DNA of 64,000 nucleotides, from NCBI GenBank assembly GCA_031459765.1, contig JAVKHY010000004.1, positions 205,805 to 269,804 on the forward strand, written 5' to 3'. The position numbers and the translations under genes are program-made. This document shows, one piece after another, positions 36,315 through 44,892 of the stretch (within the stretch, counting starts at the first letter, position 1; each line of letters opens with the position of its first letter). The notes below the pieces were generated by a model. The model had not been told where the DNA came from, did no database searches, and saw nothing but the letters and a program-made list of their open reading frames with translations. This DNA is from Armatimonadota bacterium (GTDB lineage: Bacteria; Sysuimicrobiota; Sysuimicrobiia; Sysuimicrobiales; Kaftiobacteriaceae).

Positions 36315-36408
36315 TGGCGGAGGGCCGTAGGAATCGAACCTACCGGAGGCCGACCGGCCTCCCGCCGGTTTTGAAGACCGGAAGGGGCACCAGCCCCCGC
36401 TGCCCTCC
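36315..36408 (-). tRNA. selC: tRNA-Sec (anticodon UCA)
   Basis: Read on the minus strand it folds like bacterial tRNA-Sec. It has a long acceptor stem starting GGAGGGC, a six-pair D stem (GGGGGC/GCCCCT with a TGGT loop), an anticodon stem CCGGT/ACCGG with loop CTTCAAA (anticodon TCA), a long variable arm (GGAGGCC/GGCCTCC), a T arm GTAGG-TTCGATT-CCTAC, and encoded GCCA. Position 8 would pair A with G, a mismatch in the extended acceptor stem. It is the third gene after selA and selB. Confidence 0.93.
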
Positions 36409-36426
36409 GCGGCACATCGTGAAGAA

Positions 36427-38331
36427 TCAGGCGCCGGCGGGGCGACTGCGGTCCAGCAGGACGCGGACGTCGCCGACGCGGCGCGTCAGCTTGATGCTAT
36501 CGAAGTACTCCAGGACGGTCAACGCGTACCTGCGGCTGGTGCCCAGGCGGGTGCGCAGAGCGGCCACGGTGACGCTGCCGTGCGTGCGCACCTCGTCGGC
36601 CACGGCCTGTTTGATCTCCTCCACCGTGTCGCGGTGGAAGTACACGCCTTGGCCGGCGTCCACGATCGTGCCGTCGTCCAGCAGCGCCCGCCAGGCCCGC
36701 TCGAACATCTTGGGATCGGCGGATCGCGCCAGTTCCTCCCTCGACGGCGGGGCGAACCGCCCGTTCCGCAGCGCGGCGGCGATGCGCTCCCGGAGGGCCG
36801 ACTCTTCGGGATCGACGGTGGGCCGGAAGCCCCGGAGGCGCACCAGCCCGCCCAGGTCGTCGAGCGTCCCCCCGCCGGTGAGTCGGTCGAGGGCCAGGGC
36901 ATAGGCGCGGTCGTCCCCTCCCCCGAAGACCCGCCGCTTGAGTTCGTCCTTGGCTATCCCGGCCCGCCAGGGTTCGGCCGCGTGGTAGGCGGCCACGGCG
37001 TCCCGGATGGCCGTCCCCAGCTCGTCCACCGTCCCGGGATGGAACAGCCGGCCGCGGACGTCGAGAAGACGTCCCGCGGTCACCAGGGTCCGCACCGTCT
37101 CGTCGATCTGGGCTCTGGTCGCCGCGACGGTGCGCATGAGGTCCTCCACCGTCAGCCCGGCCGCTCCGGCCCGGCGCACCGCGGCTTCTGCGCGGGCCGG
37201 AAGGTCGGCGGGCACGCCGGGTGCGGCGGCTTCAGGCATCCCTCTCCGGCGCAGCGGCGGGTGGGCGTCGAGGACGCGACCGCCGCCGATGGTCAGCATC
37301 GGCGAATACCGGCGCACGACGAAGGGATCCCCCGCGTCGGCGACAATGGGGCGCTCCAGCCTGAGTTGCACCAGGCCCCCGTCGCCGGGATCCAGCCGCG
37401 CGCGATCCACCAGCGCCGCCCGCCCGATGACCTCGGCCGATCCGAGGTAGACGCGGACCCGGGCCATGTGCGCCAGCGCCGGGACACCGGGCAACAGGCG
37501 CAGCTCGACGTCCAGGCGCTCGGTGGGCGTGAAGACGCCGGGCGTGGCCAGCACGTCGCCCCGCGCCACATCGTCCTTTTCGATGCCGGCCAGGTTCACC
37601 GCGACGCGCGACCCCGCCTCCGCCGCCTCCACCCTGGCCCCGTGCGACTGCACCCCCCGCACACGCAGCACGCGGCCCGCCGGGAGGAGTTCCAGACTGT
37701 CGCCCGGAGCGATGCGGCCGCTCCACAGCGTGCCGGTGACCACCGTACCGAACCCGGCCACGGTGAACGCCCGGTCCACGGGCAGCCGGGCGGGCGCGTC
37801 CACGGGCCGGCGGGGGACGGTCTCCAGCGCGGCGTCGATCGCGGCCACGAGATCCGGCATGCCCTGCCCCGTCCTGGCCGAGACCTCGACGATCGGAGCG
37901 CCCTCGAGGAAGGTCCCGTCCACCAGCCGGCGGATGTCGGCGCGCACCAGGTCCAGCCATCCGCGGTCCGGGGCCAGGTCGACCTTGTTCAGCACGACGA
38001 TGCCGGTGCGCACGGGGAGGAAGCGGAGGATGTCCAGATGCTCGCGGGTCTGGGGCATCACGCCTTCGTCGGCGGCGACCACCAGCAAAACCAGGTCGAT
38101 CCCCGTGGCGCCGGCCAGCATGTTCCTGATCAGCCGTTCGTGGCCGGGGACATCGACGATCCCGACGCGGCGGCCGCCCGGCAGGTCGAAGTGGGCGAAC
38201 CCCAGGTCGATGGTCATGCCCCGCCGCTTCTCTTCCTCCAGGCGGTCGGGGTCGATGCCGCTGAGGGCTTTGACGAGGGCGCTCTTGCCGTGGTCGATGT
38301 GGCCGGCGGTGCCGATTACGTAGTGGCGCAC
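36427..38331 (-). CDS. selB: Selenocysteine-specific elongation factor SelB
   Basis: 634 residues from a GTG at 38331, overlapping selA by 16 bp; the longer upstream frame is a shadow. The EF-Tu-like G domain has [33 protein letters not shown] and NKVDLAP, followed by beta-barrel domains and a C-terminal series of winged helices (about 430-630) that bind the SECIS hairpin. It delivers Sec-tRNA to UGA codons. The next gene downstream is tRNA-Sec. Confidence 0.95.
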   Translation of the reverse strand: MRHYVIGTAGHIDHGKSALVKALSGIDPDRLEEEKRRGMTIDLGFAHFDLPGGRRVGIVDVPGHERLIRNMLAGATGIDLVLLVVAADEGVMPQTREHLDILRFLPVRTGIVVLNKVDLAPDRGWLDLVRADIRRLVDGTFLEGAPIVEVSARTGQGMPDLVAAIDAALETVPRRPVDAPARLPVDRAFTVAGFGTVVTGTLWSGRIAPGDSLELLPAGRVLRVRGVQSHGARVEAAEAGSRVAVNLAGIEKDDVARGDVLATPGVFTPTERLDVELRLLPGVPALAHMARVRVYLGSAEVIGRAALVDRARLDPGDGGLVQLRLERPIVADAGDPFVVRRYSPMLTIGGGRVLDAHPPLRRRGMPEAAAPGVPADLPARAEAAVRRAGAAGLTVEDLMRTVAATRAQIDETVRTLVTAGRLLDVRGRLFHPGTVDELGTAIRDAVAAYHAAEPWRAGIAKDELKRRVFGGGDDRAYALALDRLTGGGTLDDLGGLVRLRGFRPTVDPEESALRERIAAALRNGRFAPPSREELARSADPKMFERAWRALLDDGTIVDAGQGVYFHRDTVEEIKQAVADEVRTHGSVTVAALRTRLGTSRRYALTVLEYFDSIKLTRRVGDVRVLLDRSRPAGA

Positions 38332-39692
38332 AGCGCGTCGCAGATGGCCCGCTCGTCCCCCGACAGCAGCGTGCGGACGTCCAGCAGCACCGCATCGTGG
38401 GCGATGCGGGCGAAGACGGGAGGGCGGTGGCGCCGCAGGGCTCGTTCCACCCCGGCGAGATCGCCCGGGGGCACCAGGACCACGGCCACCGACGGAAGAT
38501 GCGCCTCCGGCAGGGACCCGCCACCCACTTCTGCCGTCGTCTCCTCGATCCCGATCCGCCACGTCGGCGGAAGGCAGGCGCGCAGCGCCGCCTGAAGGTG
38601 CTCCGCCGCATGGCGCAGCTCGTCGGCGGAGCGGGACAGCATCTGCAGCACGGGAATCTCCGTCCAGGCCGTCTCCGGGTCGCGGTACAGCTGGAGGGTG
38701 GCGCTCAACGCCGCGTAGTCCAGTTTGTCCATGCGCAGGGCGCGGGCCAGCGGATGGGCGCGGATCTGTTCGATGGCCGCCGCGCTGCCCACCAGCAGTC
38801 CGGCCTGCGGCCCGCCGAGCAACTTGTCGCCGCTGAAGGCCACCACGTCGCAGCCGGCCTCGACCGCCTCCCGGACCGTCGGTTCGGGGGGCAGGCCGCG
38901 GCGACGCAGGTCCACCAGGCAGCCGCTGCCGAGGTCGTACATCACGGGGAGCCCGTGGCGCCGTCCGATCTCCACCAGGTCGGCCGCCGACACCTCGCAG
39001 ACGAAACCGTCCATCCTGAAGTTGCTGCGGTGAACCTTCAGCAGCAGCGCCGTCTGCGGCGTGATCGCCCGCTCGTAGTCCCGGGGGTAGGTGCGGTTGG
39101 TCGTGCCGACTTCCACCAGGCGCGCCCCGCTCTGGGCCATGACGTCGGGCAGCCGGAACGAGCCGCCGATCTCGACGAGCTCGCCCCGCGAGACGATCAC
39201 CTCCCGGTCCCGGGCCAGCGCGGCGAGAGCCAGCAGGACGGCGCCGGCGTTGTTGTTCACGGCCACGGCCGCGGCGGCGCCGGTCAGTTCGGTCAGCAGC
39301 GGTTCGACGTGCCGGTGGCGGGACCCCCGCCGGCCGGTGTCGAGGTCCACCTCCAGGGTGGAGTAGCCGGCGGCCGCCTCCGCCACGGCCTCCACGGCGC
39401 GCGCCGGCAGGGGCGCCCGTCCCAGGTTGGTGTGGAGGATGATGCCGGTGGCGTTCACCGCCCGCGTCAGCGTCAGGGCGGCGCGCGTGCGGGCTTCGCG
39501 CAGCGCCCGATCGGCCAGCTCCTCCAGCGCCGGGGGAGGCGCCTCCCCCCGCCGCAGTTCCGCCCGGGTTCTCTCGATCACCGCGCGGGCGGCGTCCGCC
39601 AACAGCGTCCGAGGCAGTCCCGTGCCGGCGGCCTCCAGGCGCTGCACCAGGCGCTCGACGGCCGGCAGGTGGCGCAGATCGGCGGCGCCCAC
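38316..39692 (-). CDS. selA: L-seryl-tRNA(Sec) selenium transferase SelA
   Basis: 458 residues. A helical N-terminal domain that binds tRNA-Sec is followed by a PLP-dependent fold: [28 protein letters not shown], the PLP-Lys in [13 protein letters not shown]. It converts Ser-tRNA-Sec to Sec-tRNA-Sec with selenophosphate. Being bacterial-type, it needs SelD, which is not in the window. It overlaps selB and lies 7 bp after the zinc-ribbon gene. Confidence 0.96.
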   Translation of the reverse strand: MGAADLRHLPAVERLVQRLEAAGTGLPRTLLADAARAVIERTRAELRRGEAPPPALEELADRALREARTRAALTLTRAVNATGIILHTNLGRAPLPARAVEAVAEAAAGYSTLEVDLDTGRRGSRHRHVEPLLTELTGAAAAVAVNNNAGAVLLALAALARDREVIVSRGELVEIGGSFRLPDVMAQSGARLVEVGTTNRTYPRDYERAITPQTALLLKVHRSNFRMDGFVCEVSAADLVEIGRRHGLPVMYDLGSGCLVDLRRRGLPPEPTVREAVEAGCDVVAFSGDKLLGGPQAGLLVGSAAAIEQIRAHPLARALRMDKLDYAALSATLQLYRDPETAWTEIPVLQMLSRSADELRHAAEHLQAALRACLPPTWRIGIEETTAEVGGGSLPEAHLPSVAVVLVPPGDLAGVERALRRHRPPVFARIAHDAVLLDVRTLLSGDERAICDALCATT

Positions 39693-39699
39693 GGCGGCT

Positions 39700-39912
39700 C
39701 TACCGGACGATGACCCCGACCAGGATGCCGACGGCCACGGTAATGGCGGTGACGATCAGCCACCGGCGGAGGTCGCTCCGCACGCGGCGCATCAACTCCT
39801 CCTCGGGGATGGGGCCGATGGCCGCGGCCGCGCCCGGCCGCAGCCGGATGCCGCACCTGCGGCAGACGATCTTGCCCGGGGGGTTCTCGGTTCCACACTG
39901 CGGACAGCGCAT
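39700..39912 (-). CDS. Zinc-ribbon protein with a C-terminal membrane anchor
   Basis: 70 residues. Two Cys pairs (CPQC...CRRC) form an N-terminal zinc ribbon, followed by a linker and one C-terminal membrane helix (WLIVTAITVAVGILVGVIV), so it is probably tail-anchored with the ribbon in the cytosol. Many bacteria carry such proteins of unknown function. It is placed directly before selA and probably shares its transcript. Confidence 0.65.
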   Translation of the reverse strand: MRCPQCGTENPPGKIVCRRCGIRLRPGAAAAIGPIPEEELMRRVRSDLRRWLIVTAITVAVGILVGVIVR

Positions 39913-39928
39913 CGCGTCCCTCCTGACC

Positions 39929-39956
39929 TCCGTCCTCCGTCTCTCCGTCCTCCGTC
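39929..39956. repeat. Short tandem direct repeat before the zinc-ribbon gene
   Basis: TCCGTCCTCCGTC occurs twice with a 15-bp period (39929-39941 and 39944-39956). On the coding strand this is a purine-rich run containing several GGAGG-like sites in the leader of the zinc-ribbon gene, so it may only be a multiplied ribosome-binding region. Confidence 0.45.
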
Positions 39957-39971
39957 ACATCGCCCGGGCCT

Positions 39972-40805
39972 TCACCCCTGCCCCGCACGCTTTTCCGCGG
40001 CGCGCGCCTTCAGACGGTCCACCGCCTCCGGCGGAACGTACTGGCTGCCGATCGCGACCTTCGTGGCCAGATCGCCGCCGTGGAAGTCGGTGCCGCCGGT
40101 GACCAGCAACCGGTGGCGTGCGGCCACGTCGAGATAGTGGGCGACCATCGCCGGCGTGTGATCGGGATAGTAGACCTCCAGCCCCTCCAGCCCCGCGCCG
40201 GCCAGTTCGGCGATCATCTCGTCCCGGACCCCCCAGCCCGGATGGGCCAGCACGGGAATGCCGCCGGCGCGGAGGATGATCGCCACCGCCTCCTGGGGGG
40301 AGAGTTTCATCCGCTCGACGTAGGCCGGCCCACTCCGGCCGATGTACTTCTCGAAGGCTTCCTCCGTGGTCTTCACCGCGCCGGATTCGACCAGCGCCCG
40401 GGCGACATGAGGCCGCCCCACCGCGCCGCCTGCGATGGCACGGACCCGCTCGAACCGGATGGGGATGCCCAGGGCGTTGAGCTTCTCGACCATCCGGGCC
40501 GCCCGGTTCACCCGGCCGTCCCGCAGCCGCATCAGGAACTGCTGGAACCAGGGCAGGTGGTGGTCGATGAAGTAGCCGAGGACGTGCACCTCGGAGGCGT
40601 CCACGTCGGTGTTGATCTCTACGGCGGGAATCACCTCCACGCCGGACCTCCGCCCCGCTTCCAGCGCGGGGTCCACGCCGTCGGTGGTGTCGTGGTCGGC
40701 CACGGCGAGGACGGCCACACCCGCCTCCGCCGCCGCCTGCACCACCGCCTCCGGGGCCAGCAACCCGTCCGAGACGGTGGTGTGGGTGTGGAGGTCAATG
40801 CGCAT
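39972..40805 (-). CDS. PHP domain phosphoesterase (TrpH/YciV-like)
   Basis: 277 residues from the ATG at 40805. PHP motifs appear in order: RIDLHTHTTVSDGLL, VADHDTTDG, EINTD, VLAHPGWG and GGTDFHGGD, giving the expected metal-binding His/Asp/Glu set. Relatives hydrolyse 3',5'-nucleoside bisphosphates or trim short RNAs 5'-3'. It overlaps ymdB by 11 bp, downstream of rny, so an RNA-turnover role is reasonable. Confidence 0.85.
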   Translation of the reverse strand: MRIDLHTHTTVSDGLLAPEAVVQAAAEAGVAVLAVADHDTTDGVDPALEAGRRSGVEVIPAVEINTDVDASEVHVLGYFIDHHLPWFQQFLMRLRDGRVNRAARMVEKLNALGIPIRFERVRAIAGGAVGRPHVARALVESGAVKTTEEAFEKYIGRSGPAYVERMKLSPQEAVAIILRAGGIPVLAHPGWGVRDEMIAELAGAGLEGLEVYYPDHTPAMVAHYLDVAARHRLLVTGGTDFHGGDLATKVAIGSQYVPPEAVDRLKARAAEKRAGQG

Positions 40806-41589
40806 GCTCGTCGGTCTCCACAATGCGGGTGATGGACCGGGCCCGGCCCGACTCCTCGTCGATCTCGATCGCCACCGCGTTGAGCTGCGAGGGACCGGAG
40901 GCCACCTCGAAACGCACGGGCAGCCCGGTCAGGAACCGCTCGATGATCCGCTCCCGGTCCATGCCCAGCACGCCGTCCCGCGGGCCGGTCATCCCCACGT
41001 CGCAGATGAAGGCCGTGCCCCCCGGCAGGATCCGCTCATCCGCGGTCTGCACGTGGGTGTGAGTCCCGACCACGGCGCTGACCCGGCCGTCCAGATACCA
41101 GCCCAGGGCGAGTTTCTCGCTCGTCGCCTCGGCGTGGATGTCCACGACGACAACCGGCGTGCGGGCCCGCAGCGCCGCCGCCTCGGTCCGCGCGGCGCGG
41201 AAGGGATCGTCCACCGGGGACGGCATGAAGACCCGCCCCTGCAGGTTGAGCACGGCCACGGCGCGGCCGGCGCGATCCGCGGCCACCGCCGCCCCCCGGC
41301 CGGGCGTGCCGGGGGGATAGTTCAGGGGACGCAGCAGGCGCGGATCGGCGTCCAGCAGCTCGTAGGCCTCGCGCAGCTGCCAGGTGTGGTTGCCGCCGGT
41401 GATCAGGTCCACCCCGGCGGCAAACAGCTCCTCCGCGACGGCCCGGGTGATCCCCGCTCCGCCCGCGGCGTTCTCCCCGTTGGCGATGACGAAATCGGCC
41501 TGGAAGCGGCGGCGCAGCTCCCCCAGCCGTTCCGCAAGGATCCGCCTCCCCGGCTTGCCGTGCACATCCCCGACGAAGAGGAGGTGCAT
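40795..41589 (-). CDS. ymdB: YmdB-type metallophosphoesterase (TIGR00282)
   Basis: 264 residues. The dimetal site is spread over LLFVGDVHGKPGRR, IANGENAAGG, GGNHTW, VVDIHAEATSEK, VGTHTHVQTAD and DVGMTGPRDGVLG, the exact series seen in YmdB. In Bacillus YmdB is a cyclic-nucleotide phosphodiesterase that influences biofilm and acts near RNase Y, and rny-ymdB adjacency is conserved. The ATG overlaps the rny stop by a single base. Confidence 0.93.
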   Translation of the reverse strand: MHLLFVGDVHGKPGRRILAERLGELRRRFQADFVIANGENAAGGAGITRAVAEELFAAGVDLITGGNHTWQLREAYELLDADPRLLRPLNYPPGTPGRGAAVAADRAGRAVAVLNLQGRVFMPSPVDDPFRAARTEAAALRARTPVVVVDIHAEATSEKLALGWYLDGRVSAVVGTHTHVQTADERILPGGTAFICDVGMTGPRDGVLGMDRERIIERFLTGLPVRFEVASGPSQLNAVAIEIDEESGRARSITRIVETDEHAH

Positions 41590-43112
41590 CAGCGGGCGTA
41601 TTCGACGACCCGGGTCTCCCGCAGCACGGTGACCTTGATCTGCCCCGGGTACTCCATCTCCTCCTCGATCTTCTTCGCCACCTCCCGGGCCAGGGTCTGC
41701 GCCGCGGTGTCGTCCACGTCAGAGGGCCGGACGATCACGCGCACCTCGCGGCCGGCCTGGATGGCATAGGCCTTCTCCACCCCCGGAAAGGAGGTGGCGA
41801 TGCGCTCCAGGTTCTCCAGCCGCTTGACGTACATCTCGGCGGTCTCCTTCCGCGCTCCGGGCCGGCTGGCGGAGATGGCGTCCGCGGCGGCGACCAGGAT
41901 GGCCTCGATGCAGCGCGCCTCCTCTTCCCCGTGGTGGTAGGTGATGGCGTTGAGCACCTCCGGTGGCTCGTGGTACCGCCGGCAGATATCCACGCCGATC
42001 GCGCTGTGCGTCCCTTCCACTTCGTGGGTGAGGGCCTTGCCGATGTCGTGGAGCAGACCGGCCCGGCGGCTCAGTTCGGGGTTGGCGCCCAACAGCTGCG
42101 CCATCAGCCCGGCCAGCAGGGCCACCTCCACGGAGTGCTGCAGGAGGTTCTGGCCGTAGGAGTAGCGGAACCGCAGTCGGCCCAGCAGTTTGGTTTCCTC
42201 CGGGTGGAGGCCGTGCACGCCGGCCTCAAACGCCGCGCGCTCCCCTTCCTCCCGGATGCGCTGCTCGAGCTCGCGCTGGGACTTCTCCACCACCTCCTCG
42301 ATCCGGGCCGGGTGGATGCGGCCGTCGGCGATGAGTTTCTCCAGGGCGATCTTGGCGATCTCCCGCCGGATGGGATCGAAGGAGGACAGCGTCACGGCCT
42401 CGGGGGTGTCGTCGATGATCAGGTCGACGCCGGTCAGCCCTTCCAGGGTGCGGATGTTGCGCCCCTCGCGGCCGATGATGCGGCCCTTCATGTCGTCGCT
42501 GGGCAGCGGGACCACGGAGACCGTGACGTCGGCGGTGTGGTCCGCGGCGCAGCGCTGGATGGCGAGGGCGATGATCTCCCGGGCGCGCCGGTCCGCCTCC
42601 TCCCGCGCCTCGGCCTCGATCTTCTTCACGATCTGCAGGGCGTCGTCCCGGGCGGCCTGCTCGACCTGGCGCAGCAGCTGCTCGCGGGCCTGCTCGGCGG
42701 TCAGCCCCGAGATGCGCTCGAGTTCCGCGCGGTGTCGGGCGAGGGCGGCATTGACCTCCTCGCGCGCCTTCTTAAGTTCGGCTTCCTTCTCGGACAGGGC
42801 CCGTTCGCGTTGCTCCAGGGCCTCCGCCTTGCGGTCCTGGGATTCTTCGCGCTGGATCAGCCGTCGCTCGAGACGCTGGAGCTCGGCCCGCTGCTCGCGG
42901 ATCTCGTGTTCCGCCTCGCGCTTGAGGCGGAACGCCTCGTCTTTGGCCTCAACGATCGCTTCACGTTTCTTCGCCTCGGCCTCTTTCTGAGCGTCCTCGA
43001 TGATCCGTCGGGCGGCCTCTTCGGCCGATCGAATCCGCGCCTCGGCGACGTATCTGCGCAGGAGATATCCAAGGAGGAAGGCGATCGCCCCCGCCACGAG
43101 TACGGTCACCAC
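41589..43112 (-). CDS. rny: Ribonuclease Y
   Basis: 507 residues from the GTG at 43112. An N-terminal membrane helix is followed by a long charged coiled coil (about 25-170), a KH domain ([19 protein letters not shown]) and an HD domain ([16 protein letters not shown]). It starts mRNA decay from the inner membrane face. The perfect ribosome-binding site AAAGGAGGTGA at 43134-43144 lies 21-24 nt from the GTG/CTG codons but 9 nt from an in-frame ATC at 43127, preceded by a stop. The true start may be that ATC, adding five residues. Confidence 0.95.
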   Translation of the reverse strand: MVTVLVAGAIAFLLGYLLRRYVAEARIRSAEEAARRIIEDAQKEAEAKKREAIVEAKDEAFRLKREAEHEIREQRAELQRLERRLIQREESQDRKAEALEQRERALSEKEAELKKAREEVNAALARHRAELERISGLTAEQAREQLLRQVEQAARDDALQIVKKIEAEAREEADRRAREIIALAIQRCAADHTADVTVSVVPLPSDDMKGRIIGREGRNIRTLEGLTGVDLIIDDTPEAVTLSSFDPIRREIAKIALEKLIADGRIHPARIEEVVEKSQRELEQRIREEGERAAFEAGVHGLHPEETKLLGRLRFRYSYGQNLLQHSVEVALLAGLMAQLLGANPELSRRAGLLHDIGKALTHEVEGTHSAIGVDICRRYHEPPEVLNAITYHHGEEEARCIEAILVAAADAISASRPGARKETAEMYVKRLENLERIATSFPGVEKAYAIQAGREVRVIVRPSDVDDTAAQTLAREVAKKIEEEMEYPGQIKVTVLRETRVVEYAR

Positions 43113-43133
43113 CAGGGTGGATGTGATGGCGGG

Positions 43134-43144
43134 TCACCTCCTTT
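43134..43144 (-). promoter_or_regulatory. Extended Shine-Dalgarno for rny
   Basis: AAAGGAGGTGA on the minus strand is fully complementary to the 3' end of typical 16S rRNA. GGAGG ends 9 nt before the ATC at 43127, and the nearest standard start (GTG at 43112) is too far. It decides the start question for rny. Confidence 0.65.
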
Positions 43145-43226
43145 GGGTTGTCGCAGTACGTCGCTTTCTTCTGTCACCTCGTGGTGCCAGACGTTGCCTC
43201 GCGCCTGAACGCGCGCTTAACACTAC

Positions 43227-43256
43227 ATTCTAGCCGCCGGCGGGCGGCGGGGTCAA
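43227..43256 (-). promoter_or_regulatory. Promoter of rny-ymdB-PHP
   Basis: On the minus strand TTGACC (43251-43256), 18-bp spacer, TAGAAT (43227-43232). It gives a leader of about 75-80 nt before the ribosome-binding site. The spacer is a GC-rich run with an internal GCCG/CGGC dyad. Confidence 0.7.
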
Positions 43257-43308
43257 CCGACGGGCCCCGGAAGCGAATGGCAGAATCCGGAGCGAACCAG
43301 CCCGACCG

Positions 43309-43527
43309 TCACCGGGCCTCGATCCGGCCGACGACCTGGGCCTGGACGGTGTACCCTTCCAGCGTCCGGGGCAGCCGGGATACGGTCTCGGGGCGAGGCC
43401 GGTCCAATCCGACCACGATGACCAGCGTCCCGTCCGGCCCGCCGCCCACCCCGACGGAGACCACCCCGGGGAGGGCCATCAACTCCGCCTCATAGCGGGC
43501 TCTGACCTCCCGGATGGAGCGGCTCAC
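43309..43527 (-). CDS. Small protein coupled to the NAL1-like protease
   Basis: 72 residues from a GTG that overlaps the protease stop by 4 bp. One compact alpha/beta unit: a charged helix (IREVRARYEAELMALPG), GVVSVGVGGG, a strand (GTLVIVVGL) and TLEGYTVQAQVVG. It resembles the short N-terminal module found in some NAL1-like proteases. Here it is a separate, translationally coupled partner. Function unknown. Confidence 0.6.
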   Translation of the reverse strand: MSRSIREVRARYEAELMALPGVVSVGVGGGPDGTLVIVVGLDRPRPETVSRLPRTLEGYTVQAQVVGRIEAR

Positions 43528-44522
43528 AGCGTGACCCCCAGAGCGGCGAAGACATGCCCGATGGGTGTGATGACCGTCGTCGTCTCGCTGCCGGCGAAGA
43601 GCAGCCCGACGATGCGGTTGTCGGAGTCCAGGACCACCGAGCCGCTGTCCCCTCCCCGGCTCATCGCGCTGGCCAGCAGTTGATCGGTGAACCTGGCCAC
43701 GCGGTCCCCCCCGTACCGGACATCCACCGTGACGTCCACCTGGAGGATCTCGCCGACGGTGAGCCCCGTGGTCCGACCGCTCTTCCTGACGACGAGGCCG
43801 AGCGCCGCAGGCGCGGTCCCCCCAATTGCACCGATCTCCAGGACGGTCGGATCCACCTCCCCGTCCCGCAGCGGCCGGGCGATGGCCGCATCGACGAGGT
43901 TCTCGGGGATCTGCGTCGTCGCCGGCTTCAACCGTGCCGGGCTGCGCAGCAGCCGGGCCAGCCAGTTGAACGCCGCCGCCACCGCCCCGGCGGCGGCACC
44001 GGCTTCCGCCGCCTCGCGGAACCGGATCGGGACGAAGGCGGTGAGCGCGGCGATCTGGTCGGCCGGCAGCCGGCCGCCGTCGAAGGGACCCGGCTGGAGG
44101 ATCGGATCTCCGGGAAGCCCGTCGTTTTCGGCCGCCAGCACGTGGTTGTTCGACAGGATGAACGACGCGCCGTCTTTCTTCACCAGGCACCCCAGAGTGC
44201 CGGCCGTGACATCCCGGTGACCGATGCTGACGCCGCCGGGCGCGGGACGGACCCGCTCCGTCCGCCGCTGATGAACCCGAATCGGCCCCGTGGCCACGAC
44301 GTCGGTGGGCACCCCGGCGATCGTCGCGGGGATGCGGTCCCGCGGTGCCAGCTGCGCCGCAGGGAGTTTCCGGGTCACCGAGCACACGATGCTGAGCACC
44401 GGCTGGCGGCGGCCGGCCACCGTCTTGAAGCCGAGGCCCGCCGCGACGACGTTGGGACGGGCCAGGAGATCGTGGCGCCTTCGTCGCAGCACCTCGCGGG
44501 GCGCGCCGAGGTCCGGGACCAC
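43524..44522 (-). CDS. Chymotrypsin-fold serine protease, NAL1-like
   Basis: 332 residues, no signal peptide. The chymotrypsin triad is visible: His in FILSNNHVLA, Asp in NLVDAAIA, Ser in MSRGGDSGSVVLD. An N-terminal segment (NVVAAGLGFKTVAGRRQPVLSIV, IPATIAGVPTDVVATG) is typical of the NAL1-related bacterial family. It appears cytosolic, which is unusual for trypsin-like enzymes. It is near the end of the recA-led run, just downstream of a small membrane protein. Confidence 0.82.
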   Translation of the reverse strand: MVPDLGAPREVLRRRRHDLLARPNVVAAGLGFKTVAGRRQPVLSIVCSVTRKLPAAQLAPRDRIPATIAGVPTDVVATGPIRVHQRRTERVRPAPGGVSIGHRDVTAGTLGCLVKKDGASFILSNNHVLAAENDGLPGDPILQPGPFDGGRLPADQIAALTAFVPIRFREAAEAGAAAGAVAAAFNWLARLLRSPARLKPATTQIPENLVDAAIARPLRDGEVDPTVLEIGAIGGTAPAALGLVVRKSGRTTGLTVGEILQVDVTVDVRYGGDRVARFTDQLLASAMSRGGDSGSVVLDSDNRIVGLLFAGSETTTVITPIGHVFAALGVTL

Positions 44523-44526
44523 GGCT

Positions 44527-44853
44527 TCAGCTGTCGCGCCCGGTCAGGGAGAGGACGACCCGCGCGATCTCGGCCTGCCGTCCCTCCCCTCCCGCCTTCC
44601 TCTTCGCCACAAGGACAGAGATGAAGTTGAGCACAACGCCCAACAGCAGACCGACGCCGTAGGCGTCGAGGAGGTTGACCTCGCGGTAGGCGGCAATGAG
44701 CGCCAGGGCGCTGGGACCGATTCCGACGACGGTCAGGAGGCTGGCGAAGCCGACGACGTCGAGATCGCGTTTCCGGTCGAAGAACCGGCCGAAGTAGAAC
44801 CCGGCCACGACGCCGATGGCGAAGATGCCGACACTTCCGTCGTGCGCAAACAT
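44527..44853 (-). CDS. Small multi-pass membrane protein (hypothetical)
   Basis: 108 residues with about three hydrophobic segments (VGIFAIGVVAGFYFGRFF, ASLLTVVGIGPSALALIAAY, AYGVGLLLGVVLNFISVLV) and a basic/acidic C-terminal tail. No family is recognised. It lies 39 bp after yhaN and 4 bp before the protease gene on the same strand, so it may be a membrane partner of the protease. Confidence 0.6.
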   Translation of the reverse strand: MFAHDGSVGIFAIGVVAGFYFGRFFDRKRDLDVVGFASLLTVVGIGPSALALIAAYREVNLLDAYGVGLLLGVVLNFISVLVAKRKAGGEGRQAEIARVVLSLTGRDS

Positions 44854-44892
44854 GGGATCAGCCTCCCCGCGGGGTCCTGCCTGCTCCCGCCC

